Assembly (NCBI GenBank): GCA_036345935.2
Contig: JADWOT020001132.1
Span: forward strand, 1 to 64,000
Origin: Taenia hydatigena
Taxonomy: Eukaryota; Platyhelminthes; Cestoda; Cyclophyllidea; Taeniidae
DNA: 64,000 nt
Direction of reading: 5' to 3'
The position numbers were made by a program, and so were the translations under genes. This document shows positions 24,607 through 37,356 of the stretch, one piece after another (position 1 is the first letter of the stretch; every line of letters begins with the position of its first letter). The notes below the pieces were generated by a model. The model was not told the origin of the DNA. It searched no databases and saw only the letters and a program-made list of their open reading frames with translations.

Positions 24607-27600
24607 TTATAGAGAAGTATAGCTCCACTCTAACAACCATTATGCTCATATAAAATTTCGACATATTCGATAAATAAATATTTTACCATTCTACTGTCGT
24701 TTGATTTAAAGGAAGTACTTCACGAATCTTCCGGGATACTAATGGTCACCTGTGTTTGAGGAAACTAATCCCAAGTGCCTTTTAAATAAGGCTCTTGGTG
24801 GGTATATTCATACTTTTCCTTAACATAAATTTGCATACTAAGTATGTGTGTGATTTGTTTGACGAAGAGCATGCACGCTAGGGGAGAAAGTTGCGGACTC
24901 TGAAACTTAATCTGACTTAGCGGACGATGTGAGCATCACTTGCTTTGAATCTTCTGCAGCTTTCATGCATGATATTTATAAAACTTCCAATAGCTATATA
25001 CGGCAGTGTATCCTCTTTTAAGGCCATCCCTTGTACAATGCATCCGTTGAAGCCGCAATCGACAGTTGCAATAATCTTTATGAAAGCGGTCATCATTTTT
25101 GAAATAGCACTACTGTGTACTCAAGTTTTGGACCCTAAAACATGAAACTTGCCATAATCTGTAATCGATAGCAGGCAATTTCGAATTACATCTCTCAGAA
25201 TAATTCGTCTCCTGGAAGCTGTACGCAATCAAATTACATGGAAATATTTCATCCACTATAAGAAAATGGCATTTGAGGAATGGTTTCCATCAGCCCATGT
25301 AGCCACTCTTTAGCAGTTCTTATTACGCATAAGGGGTCTTGAGATCTTATTTTAGTTCACCGCATTTGTAATGGATAGACAACGATAAATCTGGTGACCA
25401 TGGTGATTGCGTGACTTTGTAACAATGCTTTGATGCCACTCTGATGCCAATTATTTAACCTCCGCACCTTGGTCACACAGCCAATCCACGCTGGCTTACT
25501 CTGATAACGATAGGCGCCAGAAACCTCCACATGAGTTGTTCTCATGCTTTGTATCTCCGTTTGTGCATCTGTTCTGTCCTCATTACATTTGATTTAGCCT
25601 GTTGTCATGCTGCTAGTGATTGCATGCATTGCCAACAATTCAGGCACGAAATTGATTACAGGGTAAAATTACTGATTTGCCGCCTAAAATGGCTTAGAAA
25701 TGAGTGACCACCTTGACGCCTCAAATCTGGTTAAATTCTGCTTGGCTAATCCAGGATGGAGGCGGATTCTTTCCACAGGTCAATTCTCCACTCCCATAGT
25801 GCGACATCTATAAGGAAACCCAGGTGGACAAACGTCTCTACCAGCTACTTTACTCACAATCTTCTGACTTCTATCCGAAATGCTTCCTCAGCTTTTCGAT
25901 GCAATGATAAGCAATTCGATTCTTATGGACGCTCACAATTCATAATCAAGCCTAACCGATTGTAAGGAATTATATATTTCGGTTATTTTTATAGCTCCAT
26001 CCCCCATGCGAAGTAACATGAGGAACGTATGCAACAATTAAAATCAACGAAGATTTTATTTGTCAATAGGTCTTTAGCAAACAAAAAGCCAATTTACTCG
26101 CAGCCTACTTGTCTGAAGGTATATTGCTATACCAAAGAATGTGCGGATCATATTATCAGTCGAATCTGACATTTAGAGAAATGTTGCAGGCGGTACAATT
26201 ACGAAGTGCAACAAGCCATCTCATAATCTCTCGAATCCTATCAGATATTAATTATTGCTGCCATTTTCAACACCTTCTGCATATCGAAATTTATTTCGAA
26301 GGGCATCCTTCGTTTTACTAGATGCGAATTTTCGACTTTATTTCATTTTGTCCCATTTCATGCCACTCAACCGTTTGCATATTCGGATACAAACAACAAT
26401 TATCTAATTGCCGCATGAATTCACGTGTCTCGAACGTGACTACTGTAGCTCATCTACGAGTAAGTTGATTTTACTTCACACAATCCCCGCTGGGATGTGC
26501 TTTAGGCCTGGTTCCTTCACCCCATCCGGAGTAATGACCCTAGAATGCGGAGATAAACCCCCACAAATGCTAAAATTTGATGCGCTATATAAGTTTTGGA
26601 CCGTGTGCTATGTGGTTTGGATGGACTATGGTTGAGTGAGGGATTCGTGGAAGAGAATGGATATAAAATCTCATCTGTCAGGGTTATAAGGCTGGTGTTT
26701 CTATTTTAACCCCTGTCTTCAGGCCTTTGAATTGAGTGCAATAATCATGTAGGAATGAAAAGTGGTTATAAGGCTGTGCTCAGTTAGACTACGCTTTATC
26801 CTCAGTTGCTGATGGCATTCTTTTCACCAAAGGATTCGTGATCACTCACCGCCTATTAGTTAAAATGTGTATTCTGACAGACATTGTAGCAGTGTTGCGA
26901 CTTTCTGAAACTGTTCAGAATAGGAATGCTTTAGAACCCCAAATGCACGCTTAGACCTTATTTTAACTGGAAGTTCTGAATGCCAGCTTCCCCATGCACC
27001 TAATTTTTGCAGAGAAGCAAAATGGCGTTAAAAAAGTTACCCACATATCCACCCTTACATTTGCGCCATTAGTTTTGATGTGGTGTGAGTGCACGCCGCT
27101 GGAGTGGACAGCTGCAAAGGAAACATGACATGGCAGAGCCGAGACGATGAGGTAGGCAAAACTCAACTAATTCAAAACTGCTCTAACCTCTGAGCCACGG
27201 ACACAGCAAAACATAATTCTTCTAGTGCTTCCTTGTTCACCAATGCATTGCGCAACTCCACTGATCACATTTCAACTATCGCGAAGCATAGCATCTGGCC
27301 GGAGTAGAGAGGTTGACAACAGGAGTGCATAAAGTAAGTAGGAGAAACAAAGTAAGGGGACATGAGAAGTGAGTACAAGGGGTGAGTACGATGGTGAAGG
27401 AGTGAGAAGGAGTTGCTAGTGGGAGAGTGAAGGGGAAATGGGGGTGGAGGGTCGGTGGAGGTGAGGCATGTCAGTAGGTTAGAACATCAACCTGATGAAG
27501 TGGATGTTGAGTAATCTAGCCTCTCACCAGGCATGATGACATTTTATCTCCCACTTCTCAGTCAGGTTTACTGCTCCTCCCTCTAGCGTTAAAGTAGGCA

Positions 27601-28187
27601 GCTCGTTTGCCATTTTTGCTGCAATTTGTTATTAGACAGACATGGTGATTTATTGTTCGCCCATTTTACATCAATTCGCCCCATTCAGGTTTGTTGAGCT
27701 TATTCTTTACAGTCCCCTCTGCTTCCGCATTTTCATCCTTAACCAATTGTAGCATACGTCACTGCAAGTAACGGTGGAAGGAATAAAATGTTTTAACTCA
27801 CATGTACTCGTCACCAAAATGTGTTTTAGACGCATCGAATTGATTGTTTTGCAATTCTAGCAAAATGCGTCACACTCTGCGGGGTTCAGCCTGTTACTGG
27901 GGTTTCCCTTAGCTAGCGACTGTAAGTTGATGAACGAGTATATCAACGATCTCAACTCTACCAGATCTCCTACTACTATCAAGTGTTGGGTTCCACCTCT
28001 GTCTTTGTCAACCACCTCTCCGACAGTAGTCGTGGTTCACCCACACCACCCATCGCTGCGGTATCTGTTGTAGTTCAGCGCAAGACCATTCTACAAGGCA
28101 TTCTTATCTATCTCGTCAACAATGGATAAAGCGCATTGCACTGTTTTACGATTTACACACTACTATCCTCTACATTCCTGAGATGTT
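24607..28187. other. Gap with a purine-rich tract
   Basis: No gene is supportable. An open frame at 26408-26635 (GVMTLECGDKPPQMLKFD) is the most protein-like ORF but has no splice support. The purine-rich tract at 27340-27475 is listed separately. Confidence 0.4.
27340..27475 (+). repeat. G/A-rich purine tract with G-run cluster
   Basis: This stretch is overwhelmingly purine on the + strand, made of GTGAG/GGAG-type words, and contains GGGGAAATGGGGGTGGAGGG (about 27431-27450). Four closely spaced G-runs could form a G-quadruplex; that is inference from the pattern only. Confidence 0.6.
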
Positions 28188-28190
28188 AGA

Positions 28191-29640
28191 TTCAATCCTA
28201 TCAACACTTCGCCTCTCCCGAAACAGGCACAGCGTGCTTGAACTCTAGACTAGTGTCCAATCACGTCGGCGGCAAACTTGACGAGATTACTGGAGCCATT
28301 GGAAGACCATTTGGACGGTAAGCGATCACTTTGTTCCCCATGCGAGTTGTTTCTCCTTTTTACTCACTTGAATTTCTTATTTAGTGGCGCTGATATTATC
28401 AAGACCAGAACTGGCAGTGAATTTCGTAGTGGGCGTTAAGAACTTCGCCAGAATCAAGCAAGGGCGGATCGCAATCATGCACGTGGGTCCCACGGATATG
28501 CTTACTTACAATGCCTTGCGTGCATAGGGAGCGCATTTGTCTCGAGCTGGACCCACATGGGCTGCTGGTCGTTCGCTCATTGGTGTCAAAGCACTGCCCA
28601 AGGGCACCAGATACAATGAGGGTAACGCAAATCGTACATATTTTAGGTGACTTCTCGCTTGGCGGTGATAAATCAGATTTTAGTTATGGGATGACGCACT
28701 GAGAATAGGTGGTCCGCAGATCTGTTTTATTGCACACACTGCCACTTTAAAATAAACATCTACCTGTAAAATCTCTCAAACCTTAGTTAAAAGGCATCTC
28801 GTAAAGCAGCGCGATGTCAAAACTTCAAAAGTGAATAGAGAAGATGCGAGCAGTGTTCACACAGGTAAATCCGGTCATTAAATCTAACAGTAACGTATTT
28901 CAAAACCTCACCTTTGTTTAACGGAGGAGAAAGAGAGCGTGGGTGCTAACTCTTGCAGTGAGCTCACTCTTACCCATGAATATGCGCATGAGAGCATAGA
29001 TGATTTCTTGTGCGCTGATGGGTTGGTTTCCTCTTGGCAGCAAAATCAGCCTCTCAGTGGCTAGTGGGGCAGTGCTAGCAATGCGATTCGTTCAAATCCA
29101 ATGGCTGCAAGAGGGCGGTAGCAGTATCGCCCCCTCTGCCAGTCTCTTCCAACCACTGCGCACCCTCTCGCACATCAAAGTGCCTACGCTGCCCTCCATC
29201 ACCTTTCATTAACAAATTGAAGATGGCGATAACTCAGAAGGCATCTTTGACCTTATCTTCTCCCTCAAGTCCAACGTCACTGAGGTGGCTGATGTTGGTG
29301 TCCAAGCAAAGGGATATGCAGACACCTTTAATCTCATTGATGTCATCTATCATCCACAAATGCTCTCCCAGCCAAGGAGTGCGATGAGTATGCCAGGCGA
29401 TGGACGCGGACCTCAAAGTAAATGCTACTTGTTTGCGCCTTGTGAAATTGGTATGCGATAAGAGTAAGTCCAAGCTGTTACCAGATTTTATTTATTTTCT
29501 TACCGCGTATCAACCCTTTCGAGCCAGTACAAACTATTCTACTGATAAATCTACTTGGATTGTTCAACGTTGGTCTCGTCTACTTGGCAATCATGATGGT
29601 ATACAGGTAGAGCGAATTGTGTATCCCCACTGATGTAGTC
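28191..29640 (+). pseudogene. Decayed multi-exon gene of unknown family
   Basis: Exon 1 is open from 28191 to 28317 (ASPETGTACLNSRLVSNHVG, then ITGAIGRPFG) with a GTAAGC donor. A 67 bp intron with a long pyrimidine tract leads to an acceptor at 28384. In phase, exon 2 reads RGADIIKTRTGSEF and meets TAA at 28437-28439. The coding signal moves one frame over (FVVGVKNFARIKQGRIAIMH, DMLTYNALRA), meets TAG at 28525-28527, then continues GAHLSRAGPTWAAG and VKALPKGTRYNEG to a GTAACG donor near 28622. Further pieces lie at about 28920-29210 (HEYAHESIDDFLCADGL, then VASGAVLAMRFVQIQWLQEG) and 29222-29460 (GIFDLIFSLKSNVTEVADVG, NLIDVIYHPQML, KCYLFAPCEIGM), again in switching frames. The GADIIKTRTGSEF piece recalls GADFIKTSTGKE of deoxyribose-phosphate aldolases, but the rest does not fit, so I leave it unnamed. 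Confidence 0.5.
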
Positions 29641-32600
29641 AATTTTGACGGATTGTGTGCAAGATCCGACACTTTAATTTGCACAAAATCGTTTTGTGAA
29701 AGGCGATTTTACATTCAGCGATGACGATGGAAAACCACTGGCGGATGGATGCGGTGACGCGAGGATGTTTTGGGAGAATTAAATAACAAAAGAATATTTT
29801 TAGCCTTAAAGTGTTGCTATCTGGATGGTCTATAAATTTCAGTCTCACCAAATCCCTCAGATGCAAATAGATGCGGTGTCGAATTCGAATGCCCTTACTT
29901 TCTTCCATGCAATCCTGCCTACTTCTCGAGCCTCGATTGCAGCGTCGAGCATGAATTAAGAGCCTCTACGGAGAATGCGAAAGGGAAGGCTTGCTCAACT
30001 AAATGTACGTTATGTCCGTGTCGACAGCGTAAGATGTAAGTGCGAGTTGTTAATGGCTCTAGTCGTGTTCAAGCAGTGCTGCACACGAATGTTAATTATT
30101 TGAAGTAAGAGGAATGCAATGGAGTTATGTACACCAGGTCTGCAGCATGCAATAAGGGAGAGGTGTTTTCCTCCTAAATGCCAATAAGTAGTGCTTGAAA
30201 GAAAAATGGGATTTATTAGTTGTATTCATGCGTCGAAAGATGACATTTGACACTGATGATGAGCATAAGGCAGCGTGATCCTCCTCCCTCCTTCTAATGC
30301 GAGGAATTTGAAGCGTCGACTTCTTGTATGCAGGATGGGATGTAATATCCTGTCATGTCCGTTAACGTGGCAAATAAATCTTTGGCACCACTGATTGTCT
30401 AGCATTGGCTTCAGCACGCATCGCTTGCACACCTTGCTGTAGGCTGTAGGCGGTCAACAGGCTATTCACCATCTATGTGTCAGCAGCTCCTCTGCTAGCT
30501 CTTTGCGTGCCATTTCCAGCTGCCTTCTTAGCCACTTCCGTCTTATGTCAGTACTGACGCATATTCCTCTATTATCAGGAATGTGGAGTCGTGCGATGTG
30601 TGAGGATAGTAGATTAATCTCCTCATTTAACGACGGTCATTCATAAAGGCAGAATCTTGAGCACGACATAATCGTTTGTAGAAGGGCTCGATTGCCGGTA
30701 TTGTTTGTGCAGTTAGCATTGCCCTCACCATCGCAGCCGAGATCCACCTTAAAGGGAGAGGAAGGAGCATAACTAATTTTGCGTTTCCTAACTGTACACA
30801 TCAGGCTATTGCGCAGATGCTGCAATGCGTTACAACAGCATTTGCTAACTCTTTTGGTTGACTTGTTATTCTAGGGAGTTCAAGTCAAACGTTAAGAAAT
30901 TGGGCCTATCTCACATCCCATTTAGCTGGATGCGAAAATCGTGACACAAAATTGTCAGCACTTTTATGGAATACTGTGTGACGCCGCAGTCCTTCAGACT
31001 TGTTTTTCACTGCTGTCATCGGGGAAGCCTTCAGGTTATGAAATAAGGCCCCAAAAGTACCTAGACTAGTTACTTCTTTCACATCCTATGCCATCGCAGG
31101 AAATCTCATTCCGGCAGTAATTTTTCTCTCTGGAAAATAGGGCGACGGACAAAAGATCGCAATAAAATTGGGGCAGAATTTGCCCCTAGAGTGGCACGAG
31201 ATTTGAAATGAAGTGACTAACTTGGCTGCAGATGTAAAAGGCTTGCGTGTTAAAATGGCTAGGATGATGGAGCACTCGGAAATGAAGTAACACCAAAAGA
31301 ATAGATGGCATTGCTTCCACCATTCGCATTTATAGCTTAGTTAAACGTACATAAGGGCTTTACCTTGTCCTTAGAATGCCTTTTCTTTAGTGGATGTGCG
31401 AGAAAGCCCTTTAGCTCCGTCTGCGATTAGCTGAAGTGCGAGGTCTACGTTTCGTGTCATCGGCTGTCATGCGTTAAACGCTGCCGTGTCCAACAGAGAC
31501 AAGGTGCAAACCGAGATGTGGTTTCATACCTATCACCTCCTTTCGGAAGTAAAACTGTAGCGTTTAAAGTGTTTAAGGCCCGTAACATCAAAAGGCATTT
31601 GCCTTCAAAGTTAAGAGGGGTGCGACTCATTGATGGGCCAGAGGATAGAGATCACAATCTTGCACATTAGAAATTGAAATCATGCTGCCCAACTGGTTTA
31701 ATGATGGTCTCAAGTCACTTATTCTCCTTCTCTTGTTTGCACTTCCAAACGGTAAAGCAGGGCATAGACCCCTTGAAGCAATATTAAATGGGCCAACAGT
31801 GCCACATCACCAATTGAACATTAGCTCTGGCGATAGTACTCCAGCGGTTTGACCTGTAGCTGTCTTAGATTACATCAAGAGTACTACATGACTTTCGTTG
31901 GCGCAGCGAATGAAGGATTTCCACGCCACTACTCAAGAAAGAATAAAATGGCCCCAACCTAAGTGGCTGATGCACAAATCACATCACCCGGTCGGTATCG
32001 AGAAGAATTACTCATTTCTTTTTTATCCGTTTCTTTGTTTTTGCATTTGTATGTTCTCGTAGAGCCGCAACCTCTCACTCTACTCACATATACTTATGCA
32101 AATTGCTTAAAAACCAGTGGCAACGCATTTATAATCGTCTAATGGCGTTTCACAATTTTGAGCAAATCAGCGAGTCAATATTAATCATTCTGTATCAAAA
32201 CCTGGAAGAAAGTCAATCTAAAAGCCCCATTTAACTTTTATTCAGCACGCACATTCATTCCTGAGACACATCCTTTTCTCTTTACCCCATGTGTAGTACT
32301 CCTTTAACAAGCTTCGTGTCAAAATTGACGACAAGCAGTCCTGCCAGTGGATTTCTTGGTTAGGGTTGGGAAAAGGAGTAGCCTCAGTGAGTGATCTCTT
32401 CATACCTGGTTAATGAAAGCTCAGTGAACAAAGTCAGATCAGAGCCAGAAAAGTAGCAGGGTTAGTTAAAAGAGGCCAATAAGGTGAATTTATATTCATA
32501 AGCCTAAGAAATGCATCAAAAGTACAGCGCCAACATAGTCGACTAGCTTGCAAGTTACTCTGTGAATCAAGACTAGCAGTCGAGTTATCATCCTTTACAC

Positions 32601-33809
32601 AGGAAACTCCATTTCGAATCCCACTCAGTGAGTTAATTCTGGTCAAGACATTCGCTTGGTAAAGCACGCATTTATGAGAACTCACTTCGTCGCGTGTGCA
32701 ATGGAGCAGTGCTATATGAGCACCCTTCTGTTTTCTGAGGCCAACTTCATTACAGCAAAGCCAAGATGACCTTTTCTAATTCATGGATGCATTGCACTCT
32801 CGCCGCTATATATTGGAAAATTGTGACAAAGACATTTCTTTCTGCGTCTACTTTCCTCAAAAGCAGCAACCACGTCTAGTATGCCTGCCTTACTATTACC
32901 CCGTCAATTCGTCTTCCTTTTCTTCCTCATTCAAAGCAATTGTCACAGCGGAATGGTGCGATAAGTACCTTAGAGACCAGAAAATGCATAAATTGCACGC
33001 AGATGATGCAGTGCCCGGCCTTTGCTTGCGTAGTGATTGTTAGATACAGTCCAAATGCGGGCATTTAAAAAAACTGTTTTAATTTTCGTCACAAAATTCT
33101 GCAAGCAAACCTGCTGCGTTCAAGTGGAAATCCAAGAGTTAGCTTGTGGGTTTGGCAATGGGAAGCTCAGTTTAGCCTCTGGCAACAACGTCTTTAGCAT
33201 ACCATCCTTGTCCCAAAAAGCATATCGTTTTTTTACATACTCTTCTTTATTCTTTATTCTCAGCACTACATGTTTTGGTATCTTTACCTCGGTCTTATAA
33301 CATTTTATCTAAAATCCATCCCACGTATAGCACCAACCAGAACAAAATAATAACAGTCAAGTTAAGGCTCTCCCCCTTTATTGAACGTAGGTCTGCTAGC
33401 AAAGCTCACAGCTGAGTACTAAGGCAACTTCCTGGATCACACTGAAACAGAAAAAGGAGTGTGCGTCTTGTCATGTTCGCATTTAGATGTGCGGTACATC
33501 TATAATTACACTCGACTATTGGTCACATGATACCACCGTGTCTCTGTATATTCCTGCCTAAGCTACCAATGAGATTTGACGTTGCGTGATGAATTGTTCG
33601 CCCAAAATTGTCAGCCAGGCAACGCCTAACCGGTTTTACACAGGTGAATCTGCTTGTGTAAGACCTGCCACTAAATCATTTTGCAGCATACTAACAACCT
33701 TCATCAGTGATTGTTCTTGCTTACTAAGCCACCAGTTCCATGTAAAAACATAAGCGAAAGACTCACGAGAACCCATAAATTTGGTAATATAATAGCATCA
33801 ACTTGCGTT
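29641..33809. other. Gap with one coding-like relic
   Basis: Around 31140-31290 (+) one frame reads GDGQKIAIKLGQNLPLEWHE, then TGA, then VKGLRVKMARMMEHSEMK and TAA, with a further TAG upstream. This looks like eroded coding sequence of unknown family. ORFs elsewhere in the gap have no recognisable content. Confidence 0.3.
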
Positions 33810-34731
33810 CTAAGCAAGCATTGCGAGCCAAACACCTGCAAAGTAGAAGAAGCTAAGGCGTTTCAGCATGCAATTATCACAAAATAAGCCTGATAAATGA
33901 AGCAGTACCTACAGAAATGATGTGAACGCATGTGTTCGCTTAAAGCTTCCAGCGTCACAAATTCTGCGTAGCATTCTGTGCAGTGAAGGCGTACTTCTGA
34001 ATTCTCCATCCTTATGACTGCAGTGTGGCACAGCAAAACAATTTTGGGAGGAGTTGGCATGAATTGCTAGTGCTATAGCTAGGGAGCTGAAGGTCAGTGG
34101 ACTCTAACTCACAAATATGCGATTCGATGTAATGGCGGATGAGCAAATCAAAGTCTTCGAAGTGAACGCGACAACAGAAGCACACATCGTGTTCCCAAGC
34201 TAATTTTGAGGTTCAAAAGAATGCACTCGAATTAATTTTAGCATACATGCTGACTAAATGAAAAATATGATGGTGAATTTGTAAGTTTTCTCACCTCTCT
34301 GATGACGTAGGAGCATTCCGAGGGATTCGTAGTACCTTGTGCAATTCGGACAATTGAAAATCAACCTTACTGAAATATATGAAACATTTAAAATGAGATG
34401 CTGAACCTGTGCTGCGATTTTCTTAATTTAACCGCCTTTTACACAGGTCTTCATCTTTTGCATTAATACAGGCATCATCCCACCCTGTACAAATAAGCTC
34501 TTCATGACCTAACTCCACACCCCTATGCATTAATACACATACTTCTCCATAAATTCATGTTTTTGAATAATGCATGCGTTCATGTACAAGGCATATAAGG
34601 TGTTGTTGCATGGAAAGGTTAAATTCAAAAGTATAATGTTCCTACAGTGGTGCACATGGTCCAAGTGTGCTAATAATAAGATAAAGCTTCTGAATTGCGT
34701 TAGGCACGGTCCACAGACGCAGGTATTTATT
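33810..34731 (-). CDS. C2H2 zinc-finger gene, minus-strand copy (exons 1-5, 5' end not found)
   Basis: Exons in transcription order: 34731-34646, 34369-34295, 34199-34113, 34017-33913 and 33835-33810 (stop TAG 33812-33810). Donors are GTAGGA, GTGAGA, GTGAGT and GTAGGT; acceptors end GACCAG, TTTCAG, ATTAG, CTGCAG and TTTGCAG. All joins keep one open frame. Finger 1 is CGPCLTQFRSFILLLAHLDH plus VH; finger 2 FNCPNCTRYYESLGMLLRHQ, completed by exon 3 (RAWEH); finger 3 VCFCCRVHFEDFDLLIRHYI plus ESH; finger 4 LHCTECYAEFVTLEALSEHM plus RSHH. All four match C-X2-C-X12-H-X3-5-H. Exons 3 and 4 are 87 and 105 nt, exactly as in the plus-strand copy. Exon 5 is short (CVWLAMLA). Introns 2, 3 and 4 are 95, 95 and 77 bp. 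Every Cys and His is present, so this copy is the better candidate for function, presumably as a nuclear nucleic-acid-binding protein. Upstream exons are not identified; 34928-34830 on the same strand is open and could contribute. Confidence 0.72.
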
Positions 34732-36787
34732 CTGGTCATGAGAAGGGTGAGTTGTACGCGAATCTGTGACCGGGTATGAAGCGAATGTGATTAATAAGCG
34801 GATAGACCTTCTGGATCAGTCCTCAACCAGACGTCCGATTACATTGCACGACAGTGAAGATAGTACGCCCTAGAGCTCGAGCCGTTCGCTGCTCTACAGT
34901 GATGCAGCCACTGTCGTGGTGGTCTCTGAAATATTTGTAAAACCTGGAGGCCGAGTGAAAGATAGTTGCTTCTTCTTATCACTTAAAGAGTAGTAGTTTT
35001 AACATTTAAAAAACGTGCAGTTTCGCATGACTTTAATTTACAGACATTAAGAATTGCTGAGCTGGCCTTTAAATTTCATTTAAATTATGCATAATTCCTT
35101 CGGTGCATAATTTAGTCAGGCTGCATGGAAACACCAGCTTCATTACCTTGATGTCGTTTGATGTTTGAATTAAAACTCCCTATTTTCATCTTTGCATTGT
35201 TTTGCCATGGTTGTATCTTTTTGAGCATATTGTTTCCAAATTTCACTAGCTACCTAAATGACGGCTCTCGATTGTCGTTGTTGTATAGCAGCTGCTTCAC
35301 TGATCCTAGTAACAGAGGATTTAGAAGACTGGTTTCTAAAAAGGACTGATTTCCTACCATTTAACCAGTTGGTCTTGATTTAATATATCTTTGCTTCGGC
35401 TAAAGTTAAATGGTTTGTCGAATCCCCTTGTAATCAAGATTCTTTAAAAACGCCTATGGTAGCAGTGCTTATCAATGTCTGATAAACTAAGAAGTCTCCT
35501 TGGCGTTTTGAAATGTAGATTGGTCTTAGCAGGCAGAAAGGTGCTCATCGGTCGCTGTTCGACTGCACACGCGATGAAGTAAGTTCTCATAAATGCGCAG
35601 TTCATTAGGCAAACTTCCTAGCCGAAATAAACTCTCAGAGAGGAATTCAAGATTGAGTTTCTGGTAGAATGGATTATTGCTTGACTACTGATCTTGTATC
35701 GCAAATGAATTTTCAAGCCAATCAACAATATTATTGCCATAACTCGGATGCGTTTATTGGGTTGCTGGATCTAAATCTGCTTTACTAGTTTCCTTTAACT
35801 GGCATTGTCACCTTGCTGCCTCTGAGCAATAGCAGTGGGAGCTGACTTTGTTTTACTGCACTCTTAATGATTAAGCATGAAGATGCCATTCGCTAAGGCA
35901 ACTCATTTACCCAGGAATAGAGATGGACTCCACTGGCAAAACTGCTTATCTTCAATTATAGCACATATCGTGGTGAGGACATGCCGCATATGGGAAGAAG
36001 AGAGAGGTACTATACCTCTGTAGTGAATCCACATGGTGAACAGAAGTTGGCCGGAGCTGTTAAGATGGACTTATTCAAATGTTGTAAAATGAAATAATTG
36101 ATACTCAATGATTTATGCGAAACTGTGCAGCGCCATAAAAAGAACCCGGTGGTGTTGCCGCAGTTTTCACAATAGTTGCATCTGTACACTTGAATATAGG
36201 AAAAAGGGATGAACAAATAATCTATTTGTAGCACCAATGAGGATTTGTAGTTTACTTGATGTGAACTGAAACAGCAGCCAAAGCTGATGCAAAATATGTG
36301 ATGCGATACTATTAGCCTACTCAATACTGCTCCGTCGTGGCAGTGGTCTAAATTACGCTTTGGACGAAAATAAAAGCAAGTTGCTGTGTTTCACTCTTTC
36401 ATTTCTAAGCAAATCCTACCACTCGGCGGTATCAAGGTGCTGTGAAACAAAAGTGACCGCTGCCACCAGATTATTAAGGGCAGTGTTGAACATATGTTTG
36501 TAGCACCGTCATCCTAAGTTGAAACACTATTTAATGCTCCCAATACTTAATTATGCATACGCTTATAAATGGATTCGTGATCGAGTGATGAATAAACTGA
36601 AGTAAGCCTTACATGATTTTATCCACAAACAAATCAATCTGAAGCAGATACATAAATTTTCTATCCACTGAGCATAGCTGTATAACAAGCATTAGGTTCT
36701 CAGCAAATTCCACAGTAGCGTACAAGAGGACAAATGTATTTAAAACTTACTGAGTAATTCCAACATACAAATCCGCTATTGTAGGTT
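34732..36787. other. Upstream flank of the minus-strand finger gene
   Basis: It contains one finger-like relic (36115-36180, listed separately) and an ambiguous open stretch at about 34745-34940. That stretch is open on the minus strand after a TATTTCAG acceptor (DHHDSGCITVEQ...), and protein-like with one TAG on the plus strand. Nothing else is supportable. Confidence 0.35.
36115..36180 (-). other. Degenerate C2H2 finger relic
   Basis: The minus strand reads CNYCENCGNTTGFFLWRCTV followed by SH, which is C-X2-C-X12-R-X4-H: exact finger spacing, with the first His replaced by Arg (CAC to CGC is one base). A plausible acceptor (CTATATTCAAG) precedes it. It lies 1.4 kb upstream of the minus-strand finger gene and could be an eroded upstream exon, or chance. 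Confidence 0.25.
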
Positions 36788-37033
36788 GTGTTGGTACTTC
36801 CACCTAACAGCCATGTGCCACTATCAATCCCGAATCGGTGCCCTGCTGCGGCCTCTTTCGGAGGTCCAATCACTGCACTAGACAACTTTTACAAGCCCAA
36901 GAACTATGTCCCTGAAAATGCAGCTCAACGCATTCCCACATCCTCCTTTTATTTGGCTTCCGCCACACATGTCTTACGATACATCATGGTAACAAGAGCC
37001 ACAGTTCGCTGTCGACTTGACTCAAAATCATGA
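36788..37033 (+). CDS. Possible Pro/Ala-rich linker segment upstream of the RRM exon
   Basis: An 81-codon open frame reads PNRCPAAASFGGPITALDNF and VPENAAQRIPTSSFYLASA. Its composition suits a disordered linker. It lies 324 bp upstream of the CELF-like RRM exon on the same strand and could belong to the same gene, but no splice junction ties them together. The next ORF (37030-37359) contains a GTGAGC donor after PMPSILLLGSG at about 37201. Confidence 0.25.
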   Translation: MLVLPPNSHVPLSIPNRCPAAASFGGPITALDNFYKPKNYVPENAAQRIPTSSFYLASATHVLRYIMVTRATVRCRLDSKS

Positions 37034-37356
37034 TTTTACATAAGTGGAGTGTTCGCTACCCAGAGTATCAGGTACTATCCTCATCTACGCAAGAGTTCGT
37101 TCGCCCTCTAACGTTGAAGTTTCAATTTTTCGATCACATGCCATCATGCTATGCTTTAGATGCCCAGACACCTATGCCCAGCATTCTCCTACTTGGATCG
37201 GGTGAGCTTACCTCATCTTTCAATTTCATTCGATGCCTCTTGAAACAAGCTTCCGACAAATTTTGCCCATTTCGCCCTCACCAGCGGCGAGAACTTGAAA
37301 TCGCACCTAATTTGATCTTGCTCATGCTCATTAGTGACTTATGGGTTGTGCGCCAG

